This document shows, piece by piece, positions 19,664 through 28,939 of a stretch of DNA of 64,000 nucleotides. The stretch covers positions 1 through 64,000 of the forward strand of contig NZ_JSEE01000020.1 in the NCBI RefSeq assembly GCF_001625355.1, read 5' to 3'. Origin of the DNA: Marinomonas sp. TW1. Its GTDB lineage: Bacteria; Pseudomonadota; Gammaproteobacteria; Pseudomonadales; Marinomonadaceae. The stretch's first letter is position 1. The number at the start of each line of letters is the position of its first letter. The notes below the pieces were generated by a model. The model had not been told where the DNA came from, ran no database searches, and saw nothing but the letters and a program-made list of their open reading frames with translations. The translations under genes were made by a program, and so were the position numbers.

Positions 19664-20287
19664 TTACAGGCCTTGCCGGATGACGCCAACAGACAGGCCT
19701 TCGATAGCAAACTCTTCGCTTTCAAGATCGACCACAATGTCTTGATAGTCTTCGTTCTCCGGAATTAGACGAACAATGCGTCCCTTCTGCTCGAAGCGTT
19801 TAACAGTGACTTCGTCACCAATGCGCGCAACGACAATTTGCCCATTACGAACCGTATTGGTTTTATGAACGGCCAGTAGATCACCTTCCATAATGCCAAT
19901 GTTTTTCATGCTGGTGCCTGAGACCGACAGGAAATAGTCTGCTTTTGGTGAGAACATATTGCCAGGTACGGTGACGTGAGTATCTATGTTCTCTTGGGCT
20001 AATATAGGGTATCCTGCGGCCACTTTACCAATAACAGGCAAACCTAAATCGTCTTCTGGAGCATTGTTTTCGGAAGACTCAACCAAGCGAATGCCGCGAG
20101 AGGCGCCAGAAAGCATTTCAATCGCACCTTTTTTGCACAGGGCTTTTAAGTGCTCTTCTGCTGCATTTGGGGATTTAAAGCCAAGGCGTTTTGCTATTTC
20201 CGCACGAGTAGGTGGGAATCCGGTTTCACTAATAAACTCGCGAATGGTATCGAGTACATCAGATTGTCTTTTAGTTAATTTAATCAT
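19664..20287 (-). CDS. lexA: SOS repressor LexA
   Basis: Self-cleaving repressor of the DNA-damage response. 207 residues: a winged-helix N-terminus ([23 protein letters not shown]), cleavage site Ala91-Gly92 (KVAAGYP), catalytic Ser126 ([10 protein letters not shown]) and Lys163 (EVTVKRF). The upstream region has TTGAGA-N18-TATAAT on this strand and two SOS boxes, so it is clearly autoregulated. Pseudomonas carries a sulA-like gene beside lexA; none is seen here. Confidence 0.97.
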   Translation of the reverse strand: MIKLTKRQSDVLDTIREFISETGFPPTRAEIAKRLGFKSPNAAEEHLKALCKKGAIEMLSGASRGIRLVESSENNAPEDDLGLPVIGKVAAGYPILAQENIDTHVTVPGNMFSPKADYFLSVSGTSMKNIGIMEGDLLAVHKTNTVRNGQIVVARIGDEVTVKRFEQKGRIVRLIPENEDYQDIVVDLESEEFAIEGLSVGVIRQGL

Positions 20288-20295
20288 GGCACTAT

Positions 20296-20311
20296 CTGGT
20301 TGTTTATACAG
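20296..20311. promoter_or_regulatory. LexA-binding SOS box 1 (one mismatch)
   Basis: CTGG-N8-ACAG, differing from CTGT-N8-ACAG by one base. It lies nearest lexA and overlaps the candidate dinG -35. It is spaced 19 bases from box 2. Confidence 0.75.
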
Positions 20312-20329
20312 TAACTGTTATTATATACA
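20300..20329 (+). promoter_or_regulatory. Candidate dinG promoter
   Basis: TTGTTT (20300-20305) and TATACA (20324-20329), 18 bases apart, lie within the two SOS boxes, one hexamer in each. The match is moderate, but the placement would make dinG SOS-controlled from the same operators as lexA. Confidence 0.45.
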
Positions 20330-20330
20330 G
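20315..20330. promoter_or_regulatory. LexA-binding SOS box 2 (perfect core)
   Basis: CTGT-TATTATAT-ACAG is an exact CTGT-N8-ACAG match with an AT-rich spacer. It covers the lexA -10 hexamer (TATAAT on the minus strand, 20320-20325). Confidence 0.92.
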
Positions 20331-20349
20331 CATTCTTAACGATTCTCAA
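20320..20349 (-). promoter_or_regulatory. lexA promoter
   Basis: On the minus strand TTGAGA (20349-20344) and TATAAT (20325-20320) are separated by 18 bases. Repression by LexA bound at the overlapping SOS boxes is the expected control. Confidence 0.75.
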
Positions 20350-20357
20350 TAAAATAA

Positions 20358-22481
20358 ATGCTTTCAGACGAATTAAAAAATAAAATCCAATCAGCCTATC
20401 GCGATATGCTGGATGCCAAATCCCATAAGCCAAGAGTTGGTCAGCGCCAAATGATAGGCGCGATCGCTCGTACTTTGGGGAATATTAAACAAGGCTCCGA
20501 GGGCGAGCGGCTCGAGGAAAAACATGTGGCGGTCATTGAAGCAGGGACGGGTACAGGTAAAACCTTGTCCTATTGTCTTGCCGTTATTCCTATCGCTAAG
20601 GCGAGAGGACTAAAACTTGTTATCTCGACGGCTACCGTAGCGCTGCAAGAGCAAATTCTCCATAAAGACTTGCCTGATATCTTGTCTAATACCGAGGTTA
20701 ATTTTAAATACACCTTAGCCAAAGGTCGTGGTCGCTATCTCTGTCTTAATAATCTGGAAGCCTTTCTAGGGGCGGAAGAACAAGCCATGGACGATATGTT
20801 TGCCGGCCTGTTTGAGCAACACTTGCAATCAGATGATGTTAATACAGTGCTTTATCAGGAAATGGATGACGCGCTGAGTAAAGGCAAATGGGATGGTGAT
20901 AAAGATAATTGGGAGGGTATTGTTCGAGAGCAAGATTGGCGTCGATTGACCACTGACCATCAGCAATGTACGAATCGTAATTGTGCCAATTATTCGGCTT
21001 GTCCATTTTTTAAAGCCCGTGCAGAGATAGAGGTGGCCGATGTCATTGTCGCCAATCATGATCTTGTGCTTGCAGATTTATCCTTGGGTGGTGGTGCGAT
21101 TCTGACGGCGCCAAAGGAAACCATTTATGTGTTTGATGAGGGCCATCACCTGCCAGATAAAGCGATTGGGCACTTTCGTCATGAAGTCCGTTTGCAACAA
21201 AGCATTAGTTGGCTTCGGCAGTTAGAGAAAAACTTGGTGAATTTGAAGCAGGAACTGACTGATGAGGTGAGTTTGACAGGGCAATTGCTTCTTAAAATAC
21301 CACAACAAATTCAGACTATTGTGAACTTCATTCAATACGCTCAGCAGGGCTTGTCTCCCTACATTAATGGCTTAGGATTGGATCAAGATAATAATCAACA
21401 TCGTTTTGAATTTGGTGTTGTGCCGGATGAGTTGAAGCAGTTGGCATACAGTTTGTCGACCAGTTACCAAAAATTATGTAACAGCATTGCAAGCATTCAG
21501 GATGAATGCAAAAAGGCCAAGCAAAATGAGGGCATGGGTGTAACGCCTGAAATGGCTGAAACATGGCAGCCCATTCTGGGAGCAATACTAGGCCGTATCG
21601 AACAAAGTGTTGGCTTATGGCAGTTGTATTCGACCACGGATGATCAACAGTATCCCCCCAATGCTCGTTGGCTAATTTTATCTGGTCAAGGTCTGGAGCA
21701 AGATATTGAGTTGGGGGCATCCCCCATTCTTGCGGCCAATACGCTACGACAGCAATTATGGGATAAATGTTTTGGGGCGGTGGTCACCTCTGCCACTCTC
21801 ACTGCGTTGAATCAATTTCATCGTTTTAATATGCGTTCGGGCGTGCCAAGAGAAAGTGAATACTTGCGGGTATTAAGTCCTTTTGATTTTCAGAATAACG
21901 GTGTGTTAGTGATTCCTGAGATGAAGTCTGAACCGAATCAGGTTGAGCTTCATACGGCTGAAATTGTCGACTACCTGAATGAAACGGTGGATCAAGATAA
22001 AGCCAGTTTGGTGTTGTTCTCATCTCGTCGTCAAATGGAAGACGTGGCGCAATCTATAAAAGCGTCGTTAAAAGACATTCTGCTAATACAGGGTGAGCAG
22101 TCAAAGCGCATTATTTTGGAGTCTCATAGAGCTCGAATTGATGAGGGCAAAGGCAGTTTATTGTTTGGCTTGGCCAGTTTTGCTGAAGGCGTGGATTTGC
22201 CGGGTGATTACCTAACCTCGGTGTTTATAGCCAAAATTCCGTTTGCTGTGCCTGATGACCCTGTGGATGCGACTTTAGCGGAATGGATTCAAAAGCGAGG
22301 TGGTAATCCCTTTATGGAAATAACCATTCCAGATGCTTCTTTACGTTTGGTACAGGCCACCGGCCGCTTGCTGAGAAGTGAAAAAGATTCAGGGGCTATT
22401 CACATACTGGATAAACGGCTTAAAACGAAGCGTTATGGGAATCAATTGATACAAAGTTTACCTCCATATCGATTAGGGTAA
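20358..22481 (+). CDS. dinG: ATP-dependent DNA helicase DinG
   Basis: Superfamily 2, XPD-like 5'-3' helicase that resolves R-loops and forked structures. 707 residues: Walker A EAGTGTGKT (61-69), iron-sulfur cysteines at 129, 204, 209 and 215 with the same last-three spacing as E. coli DinG, a DEGHH box near 259, and a motif VI region QATGRLLRSEKD near the end. It is divergent from lexA with only 70 bases between. The ribosome site is weak. dinG is an SOS gene in E. coli. Confidence 0.96.
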   Translation: MLSDELKNKIQSAYRDMLDAKSHKPRVGQRQMIGAIARTLGNIKQGSEGERLEEKHVAVIEAGTGTGKTLSYCLAVIPIAKARGLKLVISTATVALQEQILHKDLPDILSNTEVNFKYTLAKGRGRYLCLNNLEAFLGAEEQAMDDMFAGLFEQHLQSDDVNTVLYQEMDDALSKGKWDGDKDNWEGIVREQDWRRLTTDHQQCTNRNCANYSACPFFKARAEIEVADVIVANHDLVLADLSLGGGAILTAPKETIYVFDEGHHLPDKAIGHFRHEVRLQQSISWLRQLEKNLVNLKQELTDEVSLTGQLLLKIPQQIQTIVNFIQYAQQGLSPYINGLGLDQDNNQHRFEFGVVPDELKQLAYSLSTSYQKLCNSIASIQDECKKAKQNEGMGVTPEMAETWQPILGAILGRIEQSVGLWQLYSTTDDQQYPPNARWLILSGQGLEQDIELGASPILAANTLRQQLWDKCFGAVVTSATLTALNQFHRFNMRSGVPRESEYLRVLSPFDFQNNGVLVIPEMKSEPNQVELHTAEIVDYLNETVDQDKASLVLFSSRRQMEDVAQSIKASLKDILLIQGEQSKRIILESHRARIDEGKGSLLFGLASFAEGVDLPGDYLTSVFIAKIPFAVPDDPVDATLAEWIQKRGGNPFMEITIPDASLRLVQATGRLLRSEKDSGAIHILDKRLKTKRYGNQLIQSLPPYRLG

Positions 22482-22487
22482 TGGTCG

Positions 22488-22531
22488 AAAACAGCCCTTG
22501 ATAATCCTTTCCGGTTTAAGGCTGTTTTAAA
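22488..22531 (+). terminator. Probable terminator after dinG
   Basis: AAAACAGCC (22488-22496) pairs with GGCTGTTTT (22520-22528) around a 23-base loop, followed by a short T-run. The loop is long, so confidence is moderate. Confidence 0.5.
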
Positions 22532-22616
22532 GGAAAAGATGATAAAGCTGGATCAATTAGGTACACTCCATGCTCAGATAATTAACCTCTAACCGAAGAA
22601 GTGTATAGATTCCGAT

Positions 22617-23948
22617 ATGGAAAACCAAAATCAAGACGTAGCACCAGAAAATAGCCCGAAACCGAAACGAACTCGTCGTCAGAATAAACGACCTAGAAAA
22701 GCCCAAGGTAAGACGAGTGAAGCAAAGATGGATGAAGCGACGTCGAATAAAGGTGTTTGGTCTATTGATGATTTTCAGGTGCCAGAAGTGGAAGGCAAAC
22801 TGCGCTTTCATGATCTGAATTTGCCGGATCGAGTGTTAAAATCCATTGCTGAAATGGGATTTGAATACTGCAGTGAGATACAAGCAGAAACCTTGCCAAC
22901 CACATTGCAAGGTTATGACATCATTGGTCAGGCTCAAACGGGTACGGGTAAAACCGCGGCTTTTTTGATTGCCATGATCACAGATTTTTTAGATTACCCA
23001 TTGGAAGAAGAGCGAGTCAATAATCTTGCTCGTGGTTTGATTATTGCGCCAACCCGTGAATTGGCATTACAAATAGCAGATGAAGCGGTAAAACTCACCG
23101 CAAATTGTCATTTGAATGTCGTGGCTTTGGTTGGTGGGTTAAGCTATGAAAAGCAAAAGCAAGCTTTGCAAACTGAAAATGTGGACATTCTTGTGGCTAC
23201 ACCGGGTCGATTGTTGGATTTTGCGCGCAGTCGTAAAGTTCTACTAAATAAAGTCGAATGTTTGGTGTTGGATGAAGCAGATCGTATGTTGTCTATGGGC
23301 TTTATTCCAGATGTGAAGAGCATCATTCGTATGACGCCACACAAAGAAACACGTCAAACCATGCTGTTCAGTGCGACTTTCCCGAAAGACATTCAAGCTT
23401 TGGCTAAGCAGTGGACGTATTTTCCGAAAGAAGTGTCCGTTGTGCCAAAAGAAGCAACTAACCAAAACATTGAGCAAGTGATTTATACCGTTGAAGCCGA
23501 TCAGAAATGGCCTGTGTTAAAACAGTTGATCGAAGAAAATGGCAGTCAACGAACCATTATTTTCGCCAACCGTCGCGATGAAACCCGTGACTTGTATGAG
23601 CGTTTGAAAATGGAAAAAATTAATTGTGCTATTTTGTCGGGCGAAGTGGCACAAGACAAGCGAGTAAAAACCCTGAAAAATTTCAAGGAAGGTAGCATCC
23701 AAGTGTTGGTCGCGACGGATGTTGCTGGTCGCGGTATTCACGTTGATAATGTTGAGCTAGTGGTGAACTACGCTTTGCCTGAAGACCCTGAGGATTATGT
23801 ACACCGTATTGGTCGTACTGGTCGAGGTGGCGAAAGCGGAAAATCTGTTAGTTTTGCCAGTGAAGATGATGCGTTTATGATTCCTGAAATTGAAAAAACG
23901 GTAGGGGAAAGCATTCGTTGTGAGTACATGGTAGACATGTCTAAATAA
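22617..23948 (+). CDS. rhlB: DEAD-box RNA helicase, RhlB type
   Basis: 443 residues. A basic low-complexity N-terminal arm (about 1-50, Lys/Arg-rich) precedes the two RecA-like domains: AQTGTGKT (106-113), APTRELALQ, DEAD (219-222), SAT, and HRIGRTGRGG in the second domain. The sequence FHDLNLPDRVL, GFEYCSEIQAETLP and GIHVDNVELVVNYALP follow Pseudomonas RhlB closely. In E. coli RhlB is the degradosome helicase; a degradosome role here is inference. The spacing from dinG suggests a separate transcript. Confidence 0.85.
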   Translation: MENQNQDVAPENSPKPKRTRRQNKRPRKAQGKTSEAKMDEATSNKGVWSIDDFQVPEVEGKLRFHDLNLPDRVLKSIAEMGFEYCSEIQAETLPTTLQGYDIIGQAQTGTGKTAAFLIAMITDFLDYPLEEERVNNLARGLIIAPTRELALQIADEAVKLTANCHLNVVALVGGLSYEKQKQALQTENVDILVATPGRLLDFARSRKVLLNKVECLVLDEADRMLSMGFIPDVKSIIRMTPHKETRQTMLFSATFPKDIQALAKQWTYFPKEVSVVPKEATNQNIEQVIYTVEADQKWPVLKQLIEENGSQRTIIFANRRDETRDLYERLKMEKINCAILSGEVAQDKRVKTLKNFKEGSIQVLVATDVAGRGIHVDNVELVVNYALPEDPEDYVHRIGRTGRGGESGKSVSFASEDDAFMIPEIEKTVGESIRCEYMVDMSK

Positions 23949-23971
23949 GTAACGCTAACGAGTAGGCTAGG

Positions 23972-25393
23972 ATGAACTTAGAACATCATTATGCAACTCT
24001 GGGTGACGCTTTTTACACGCATGTGGCGATTCAGCCACTTCATGAGCAGCGTTTGGTTGAATTTAACCAAGCGCTCGCCACTTCTTTATCTATTAATATT
24101 AAATCACCTCACACTAAAGCCTTACTGATGGGCGAAGATCCTTTGCCGCAAAGTTTAAGTATGGTTTACGCAGGCCATCAATTTGGTGGATTTTCGCCTC
24201 AGCTTGGTGATGGGCGGGGAGTGTTGCTGGGTGAAGTTCGTGGTCAGGATGGTCTTTTATACGATTTACATATGAAAGGGGCAGGGCCGACACCTTATTC
24301 TCGACGAGGGGATGGTCGTGCGGTATTAAGATCCTGTATTCGTGAATATTTGGCCAGTGAAGCCATGTCGGCGTTGTCTATTCCAAGTTCCCGAGCGTTG
24401 GCGCTATTTGACAGTCGAGAAGCCGTTTATCGAGAAAGGCCAGAGCCAGGTGCCATGTTGTTACGTACAGCAAACGGGCACATTCGTTTCGGCCATTTTG
24501 AATTTTTCTTTTATCAAGGTAAGCAGGCTGAATTAGATCAGCTGATTGAGCATTGTTTAACGTTTTACTATCCTGAGTGTCGTCAAGCGGAGCAGCCTAT
24601 CGTCGCTATGTTGTTGGCGGTGGTAAAGCGAACGGCGCAGATGATTGCTAAGTGGCAAGCCGTCGGCTTTCAACATGGTGTTATGAATACGGATAACTTC
24701 TCCGTTACCGGTGAAACCATAGATTATGGTCCATATGGCTTTATGGAAGATTATGACGACTCATGGGTGTGTAATCATTCGGACCACGAAGGGCGTTATG
24801 CCTTCTCTCGTCAGCCGGGTGTCGGATTGTGGAATTTAAATTGTTTGATGCGTTGCTTTTCAAAGCATTTAGAGCGAGATCAATTAGTATCGATTTTACA
24901 AACCTATGAAGCCGAATTGCAGCAACATTACGATGACCTGATGCGAGTAAAAATGGGGCTGGAAAAAACGGCAGACCTCCATGCGCTATTGCCGCCTTTG
25001 TTTCGCCTGCTGGCAAAAGAAAAAATGGATTACAGTGTGTTCTTTCGCTTGTTGGCACAGTTTGAAGAGAGTGAATTTGATTTGTTGTTGGATGAGGTGG
25101 TTGATCGTCAGGCTTTATTAGAATGGCTGCAGCGGTATCAGGCCGCTCGACAATTGAATGCTCTGTCTTGGGCTGATATGTCAGAGAGAATGCTAGGTGT
25201 AAATCCCAAATTTGTACTGCGAAATTATTTGGCGCACAGCGCCATTCAAGCGGCTGAGCAGGGGGATTATTTGCCCTTCAGGCGTTTGCTAAATGTTTTA
25301 AGTTCTCCATTCGAAGAGCATCCGGAATCCGATGAGCTTGCTCAGAGGTCGCCGGAGTGGGGCAAATCCTTAGAAGTCAGTTGTTCATCCTAA
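23972..25393 (+). CDS. selO: Protein adenylyltransferase SelO (YdiU family)
   Basis: SelO is a pseudokinase-fold enzyme that transfers AMP to protein hydroxyls, linked to redox homeostasis. 473 residues with the hallmarks YAGHQFGGFSPQLGDGRG, HMKGAGPTPYSRRGDGRAV and MNTDNFSVTGETIDYGPYGF. The C-terminal EVSCSS places Cys where eukaryotic SelO has selenocysteine. It follows rhlB by 23 bases and precedes gpsA closely. Confidence 0.94.
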   Translation: MNLEHHYATLGDAFYTHVAIQPLHEQRLVEFNQALATSLSINIKSPHTKALLMGEDPLPQSLSMVYAGHQFGGFSPQLGDGRGVLLGEVRGQDGLLYDLHMKGAGPTPYSRRGDGRAVLRSCIREYLASEAMSALSIPSSRALALFDSREAVYRERPEPGAMLLRTANGHIRFGHFEFFFYQGKQAELDQLIEHCLTFYYPECRQAEQPIVAMLLAVVKRTAQMIAKWQAVGFQHGVMNTDNFSVTGETIDYGPYGFMEDYDDSWVCNHSDHEGRYAFSRQPGVGLWNLNCLMRCFSKHLERDQLVSILQTYEAELQQHYDDLMRVKMGLEKTADLHALLPPLFRLLAKEKMDYSVFFRLLAQFEESEFDLLLDEVVDRQALLEWLQRYQAARQLNALSWADMSERMLGVNPKFVLRNYLAHSAIQAAEQGDYLPFRRLLNVLSSPFEEHPESDELAQRSPEWGKSLEVSCSS

Positions 25394-25421
25394 TGTTAAG
25401 ATGACAAGAAAGGAACAGATC

Positions 25422-26453
25422 ATGATTAAGCATTCAGTATGTGTTTTAGGTGGCGGAAGTTTTGGTACTGCATTGGCCAATATTATGGCAACGAATGGTC
25501 ACCAAGTCAGTCAGTGGATGCGTAACGAGCAGCAAGTAGAAGAAATTAATTTAACTGGGCTGAACAGCCGTTATCTTCCTAATGCTCCTTTGCATCAAGA
25601 GTTGTTGGCTACCAGTAATTTAGAGCAAGCGATACGTGACAGTGATACCGTATTTGTGTCCATTCCCTCTAAATCCTTTGAGCAAGTGGTGGAGCGCATA
25701 GAGCCTCTGCTGACGTCAGATAAGATACTGATTAGTACGACTAAGGGATTCAATCCCAATCGCTTTGAGTTAATGAGTGATGTACTAAAGCGTAATGCCG
25801 TGACGCAAAAAATTGGGGTGTTAAGTGGTCCTAATTTAGCCAAAGAGATTGCGGCTGGTCAGATGACGGGCTCGGTTATTGCGAGTTCTGATGACTTAGT
25901 TCGTCATCGAGTGATAGAGTTACTTAAATCGCCAACCTTTCGTGTATACGAAAATGCTGACAGCAAGGGTGTGGAATTAGCCGGTGCATTAAAAAACATC
26001 TATGCGATTGTTTGTGGTTTGGCAAAAGCCCTTAAAGTGGGCGAAAATACCATGTCGATGATCATGACGCGTAGTTTGGCTGAAATGAGTCGCTTCGCTG
26101 TGCACTTTGGTGCTAATCCGATGACTTTTTTAGGTTTGGCTGGCATGGGCGATTTGATCGCGACTTGTACCTCTCCATTAAGTCGTAACTATCGAGTTGG
26201 TTTTGCGATTGGGTCTGGCCAAAACTTAGAAGAAGCGATTGGCTCGATTGGTGAAGTGGCGGAAGGGGTTAATACACTGAAAATGGTGGTAGAAGAAGCT
26301 CATAAACATGGTCTTTATATGCCGCTTGCAGAAGGTTTGTTTAAATTGATTTTTGACGGTGCTACTTTGGACTCTCTTATCGGTTCTATGATGACAGGTG
26401 AGCAGAAGTGGGATGTTGAATTTGCGACGAATGAGGAGAATAAGCATGTCTAA
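25422..26453 (+). CDS. gpsA: Glycerol-3-phosphate dehydrogenase [NAD(P)+]
   Basis: Makes sn-glycerol 3-phosphate from dihydroxyacetone phosphate for phospholipid synthesis. 343 residues: Rossmann motif VLGGGSFGTALA, LSGPNLAKEIA, and catalytic Lys in ALKNIYAIVCGLAK. The ATG at 25422 has AAGGAA seven bases upstream; the in-frame ATG at 25401 has no such site. It overlaps the next gene by eight bases, in a selO-gpsA-DUF4389-sixA-hydrolase run. Confidence 0.95.
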   Translation: MIKHSVCVLGGGSFGTALANIMATNGHQVSQWMRNEQQVEEINLTGLNSRYLPNAPLHQELLATSNLEQAIRDSDTVFVSIPSKSFEQVVERIEPLLTSDKILISTTKGFNPNRFELMSDVLKRNAVTQKIGVLSGPNLAKEIAAGQMTGSVIASSDDLVRHRVIELLKSPTFRVYENADSKGVELAGALKNIYAIVCGLAKALKVGENTMSMIMTRSLAEMSRFAVHFGANPMTFLGLAGMGDLIATCTSPLSRNYRVGFAIGSGQNLEEAIGSIGEVAEGVNTLKMVVEEAHKHGLYMPLAEGLFKLIFDGATLDSLIGSMMTGEQKWDVEFATNEENKHV

Positions 26454-26730
26454 ACCAGGTTATGCTAAACAAGACTTTTGGTTTCGTTTGATCTTTATGG
26501 TGTTTTATTGGTTTGTTCTAAACTTGGCGCTAACTGTGTTTGGTATCTTAGTGGTGTTGGTTAGTTTGGTAAAGTTAGGTTCAAAGCATGAGCCTGTTAC
26601 TTTGGCTTATTGGTTAACAAATGTCTCTGCCTTTATCGGTCAAATATTTGCTTATTTGTCTTATGCGGATGAGGAAAAGCCGTTTCCTTTTCAGCCTTGG
26701 CCGCCAGTAAACTCTGATGATGAAGCCTAA
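26446..26730 (+). CDS. DUF4389 membrane protein
   Basis: 94 residues with two hydrophobic helices (about 15-40 and 53-71) and a C-terminus rich in Pro and acidic residues (EEKPFPFQPWPP). The pattern RLIFMVFYWFVLNLAL fits DUF4389. ATG 26446 has GAGGAG upstream and lies within the end of gpsA; its end overlaps sixA. Small inner-membrane protein of unknown role. Confidence 0.8.
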   Translation: MSKPGYAKQDFWFRLIFMVFYWFVLNLALTVFGILVVLVSLVKLGSKHEPVTLAYWLTNVSAFIGQIFAYLSYADEEKPFPFQPWPPVNSDDEA

Positions 26731-27196
26731 GCGTCTTTATGTTTTGCGTCATGGTAACGCTGCGCCTTATTGCCAAGGTGGAGATGAGTTAAGAGAGTTA
26801 ACGGATCTTGGGGTGGCAGAGGTGAAATCTGCGGCTCAAGCATTCATGGCAAAGTCTGAGGTGTTTGATCGCGTGTTTGTTAGTCCGTATGTTCGGGCTC
26901 AACAGACGGCGAAAATATTTTTGGCTCAGTTAGATGCAAGCGTGTCTTTTGATACGGCGCCGAAGATAACGCCGTCCGGCCATCCGGCTGATGTGGTGGA
27001 CTGGTTGCAACAGCAGGATGGAGAGTCTATTTTGTTGGTGACACACCAGCCTTTTGCGCAACAGCTTGTGGAATATTTAAGTGACGAGCCATTACCGCTT
27101 CAATTTGCTATGACAACGGCCACCATGGCCGCTTTAGAAGGGGGCTTTTTAGCGCCAGCGTGCTGTCAATTTCGTTGGTATGCTTCCCCTAGGTAA
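26717..27196 (+). CDS. sixA: Phosphohistidine phosphatase SixA
   Basis: Histidine-phosphatase superfamily protein of 159 residues. The RHG signature (YVLRHGNAAPY) gives the phospho-accepting His; SPYVRAQQTA and TLLVTHQP-type (ILLVTHQPF) elements complete the pocket. SixA acts on phosphohistidine, in E. coli on the ArcB HPt or the nitrogen PTS. Two adjacent ATGs (26717, 26720) are both possible. gpsA and sixA are neighbours in Pseudomonas too. Confidence 0.9.
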   Translation: MMKPKRLYVLRHGNAAPYCQGGDELRELTDLGVAEVKSAAQAFMAKSEVFDRVFVSPYVRAQQTAKIFLAQLDASVSFDTAPKITPSGHPADVVDWLQQQDGESILLVTHQPFAQQLVEYLSDEPLPLQFAMTTATMAALEGGFLAPACCQFRWYASPR

Positions 27197-27230
27197 TGAT
27201 AATAACGCTCATAGATTGGTAGTACGTATT

Positions 27231-28094
27231 ATGGGGCATGACATCGTATATAAGCTGGCGCATACCGAGCTAGCAGCCATCCAATGGCTATCCAAAGATA
27301 CTTCTGATATTAAAATTTTATCCCTCCATGGCTGGCTAGATAACGCTGCCAGTTTTAGTCAACTTGCTCCTTATTTGTCTGATTATTCTCATACAGCATT
27401 AGATTTGGCGGGGCATGGATTATCGAGTCATCGTCCGGCGGGCAGCTTTTATCATTTATGGGATTATGTTCTGGATGTGGTGTCGGTATTAAATCAATCT
27501 AAACACAGTGTGTGGTTGATAGGGCATAGCATGGGGGGCGCCGTTGCTATGTTGGTGGCCGCAATCGCTCCTGACAAAGTTCGCGGGTTGATTGTCTTGG
27601 ATAATGTTGGGCCAATGAGTGGAACGGCTTCTGAGCGAGTCGGCCATTTGCAGCGAGCTGTAAATAAAATGGCCAAGCTAAAGCAAGGCAGAGAAACTGG
27701 CTATCCATCAGAAGAAGCAATGGTGCTGGCGAGAATGGAAGGGTTTACTAAACTTTCTAAATCCGCTTCGCAAAGTTTGGTGGATCGAGGGGCTAGATTG
27801 GCGGCATCACAACGCTGGGTTTGGCGTCACGATATAAAACTGACGTTTCCGTCACCGTTTCGTATGGATGAAGCCGGTGTTGAAGCGTTTATTCAAGAAA
27901 TTAAGTGCCCAACCTTGGTCTTGTTGGCAAAAGACGGCATATATCAAAACCATCCAGAAGCGGTCGATCAGCGTATAAAACAGTTTCCTTGGGTGAAAAT
28001 GAAGTGGCTTGATGGGAATCATCATTTCCATTTGGAGCCTGAAAGTAGTTTTGAGGTGGCCGCTGAAATTAAGCAATTTATTGATCAAAATTAA
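27231..28094 (+). CDS. Alpha/beta hydrolase
   Basis: 287 residues. HGWLDNAASF forms the oxyanion region, GHSMGG holds the nucleophile Ser, and GNHHFHLE carries the likely catalytic His. The family resembles MhpC/YbfF-type serine hydrolases; the substrate is not predictable. The ATG at 27231 fits the usual distance to HGW. An earlier in-frame ATG at 27180 overlaps sixA and would add 17 residues; neither has a strong ribosome site. Confidence 0.85.
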   Translation: MGHDIVYKLAHTELAAIQWLSKDTSDIKILSLHGWLDNAASFSQLAPYLSDYSHTALDLAGHGLSSHRPAGSFYHLWDYVLDVVSVLNQSKHSVWLIGHSMGGAVAMLVAAIAPDKVRGLIVLDNVGPMSGTASERVGHLQRAVNKMAKLKQGRETGYPSEEAMVLARMEGFTKLSKSASQSLVDRGARLAASQRWVWRHDIKLTFPSPFRMDEAGVEAFIQEIKCPTLVLLAKDGIYQNHPEAVDQRIKQFPWVKMKWLDGNHHFHLEPESSFEVAAEIKQFIDQN

Positions 28095-28130
28095 TTTGCC
28101 ACAGGCTAGCTTGTGTAAGGGTAAAAAATT

Positions 28131-28925
28131 ATGGTTAAGCTCAGTCTTTTTGCATTGTTAGGTCTTTCATGGGCGAGCTTTACGTTTGCTGATTCATTAG
28201 GGGTTGAGAGTTACCGAGACGCGCAGTTGGTCAAAAGCCGTTCTGAACAAGCCGTATCAGTGGAAGTGCCACTGGCAAAAATTCAACGTTCTGGTCGTGG
28301 TTGGGAGCCTGAGAGAGTTGAACGCTTAACTGGAAATCTCGTGACTTCATTGTATAAAATTGATCGTAATGCACTTTTAACGGATGTCTATCAGCATTAT
28401 TACGCCGAATTAACGAAATCTGATCATCAAATTTTGTTTGAATGTCAGAGTCGAAGTTGTGGTAGCAGTAATGCTTGGGCAAACAATTTCTTTGGCGATT
28501 ATTTATTGTACGGTTCTGATCAAAGTCAGTCTTTGCTGGTGGTGAAAACGGCCGACAGTTTGTATCAGATATTGTATGTGAATCGCCGTGGTGCCGGTGA
28601 TGTTATGGTGCGTTTAGATCAGGTTGCTTTGCCTAACGAAGGTGTTTCTGCAGCCAGCATCATGGCACAACTGGACGTTCAAGACATACCGCGCATTCGT
28701 CGTTTTTTGACTGACTTACCTGCGGGGCAATCAGTGATTGGTTTTGTCACCAGTCAGCGACAAGATAGAGAATCTGCAGTGAGTGTTGGCGATCGTTATA
28801 TTGAAAGTTTGGTCTCTGGTCTAGGTGGGCGTTTGGCGGAAAAGGTGCGTTTTATTAATTTAGCCGATATGGGGCGAGCATCCCTCAGTGTAAACCGAGT
28901 GAGTTTTGTGATGGCTAGACCATAG
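28131..28925 (+). CDS. DUF4892 exported protein
   Basis: 264 residues with a signal peptide (about 1-20, cleavage after TFA) and the CQSRSCGSSNAWAN motif characteristic of DUF4892. Probably periplasmic. The first mature half covers the conserved domain. It follows the hydrolase by 36 bases and precedes a patatin-like gene by 14. Function not known. Confidence 0.82.
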   Translation: MVKLSLFALLGLSWASFTFADSLGVESYRDAQLVKSRSEQAVSVEVPLAKIQRSGRGWEPERVERLTGNLVTSLYKIDRNALLTDVYQHYYAELTKSDHQILFECQSRSCGSSNAWANNFFGDYLLYGSDQSQSLLVVKTADSLYQILYVNRRGAGDVMVRLDQVALPNEGVSAASIMAQLDVQDIPRIRRFLTDLPAGQSVIGFVTSQRQDRESAVSVGDRYIESLVSGLGGRLAEKVRFINLADMGRASLSVNRVSFVMARP

Positions 28926-28939
28926 TTTTAGGAAGTAAC

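Noticed and set aside
19986-20339. 117-codon plus-strand ORF over lexA and its promoter
   Set aside because: Antisense to lexA and covers the SOS boxes; composition is a shadow of lexA.
21364-21720. 118-codon minus-strand ORF inside dinG
   Set aside because: Antisense, low-complexity translation, no ribosome site seen.
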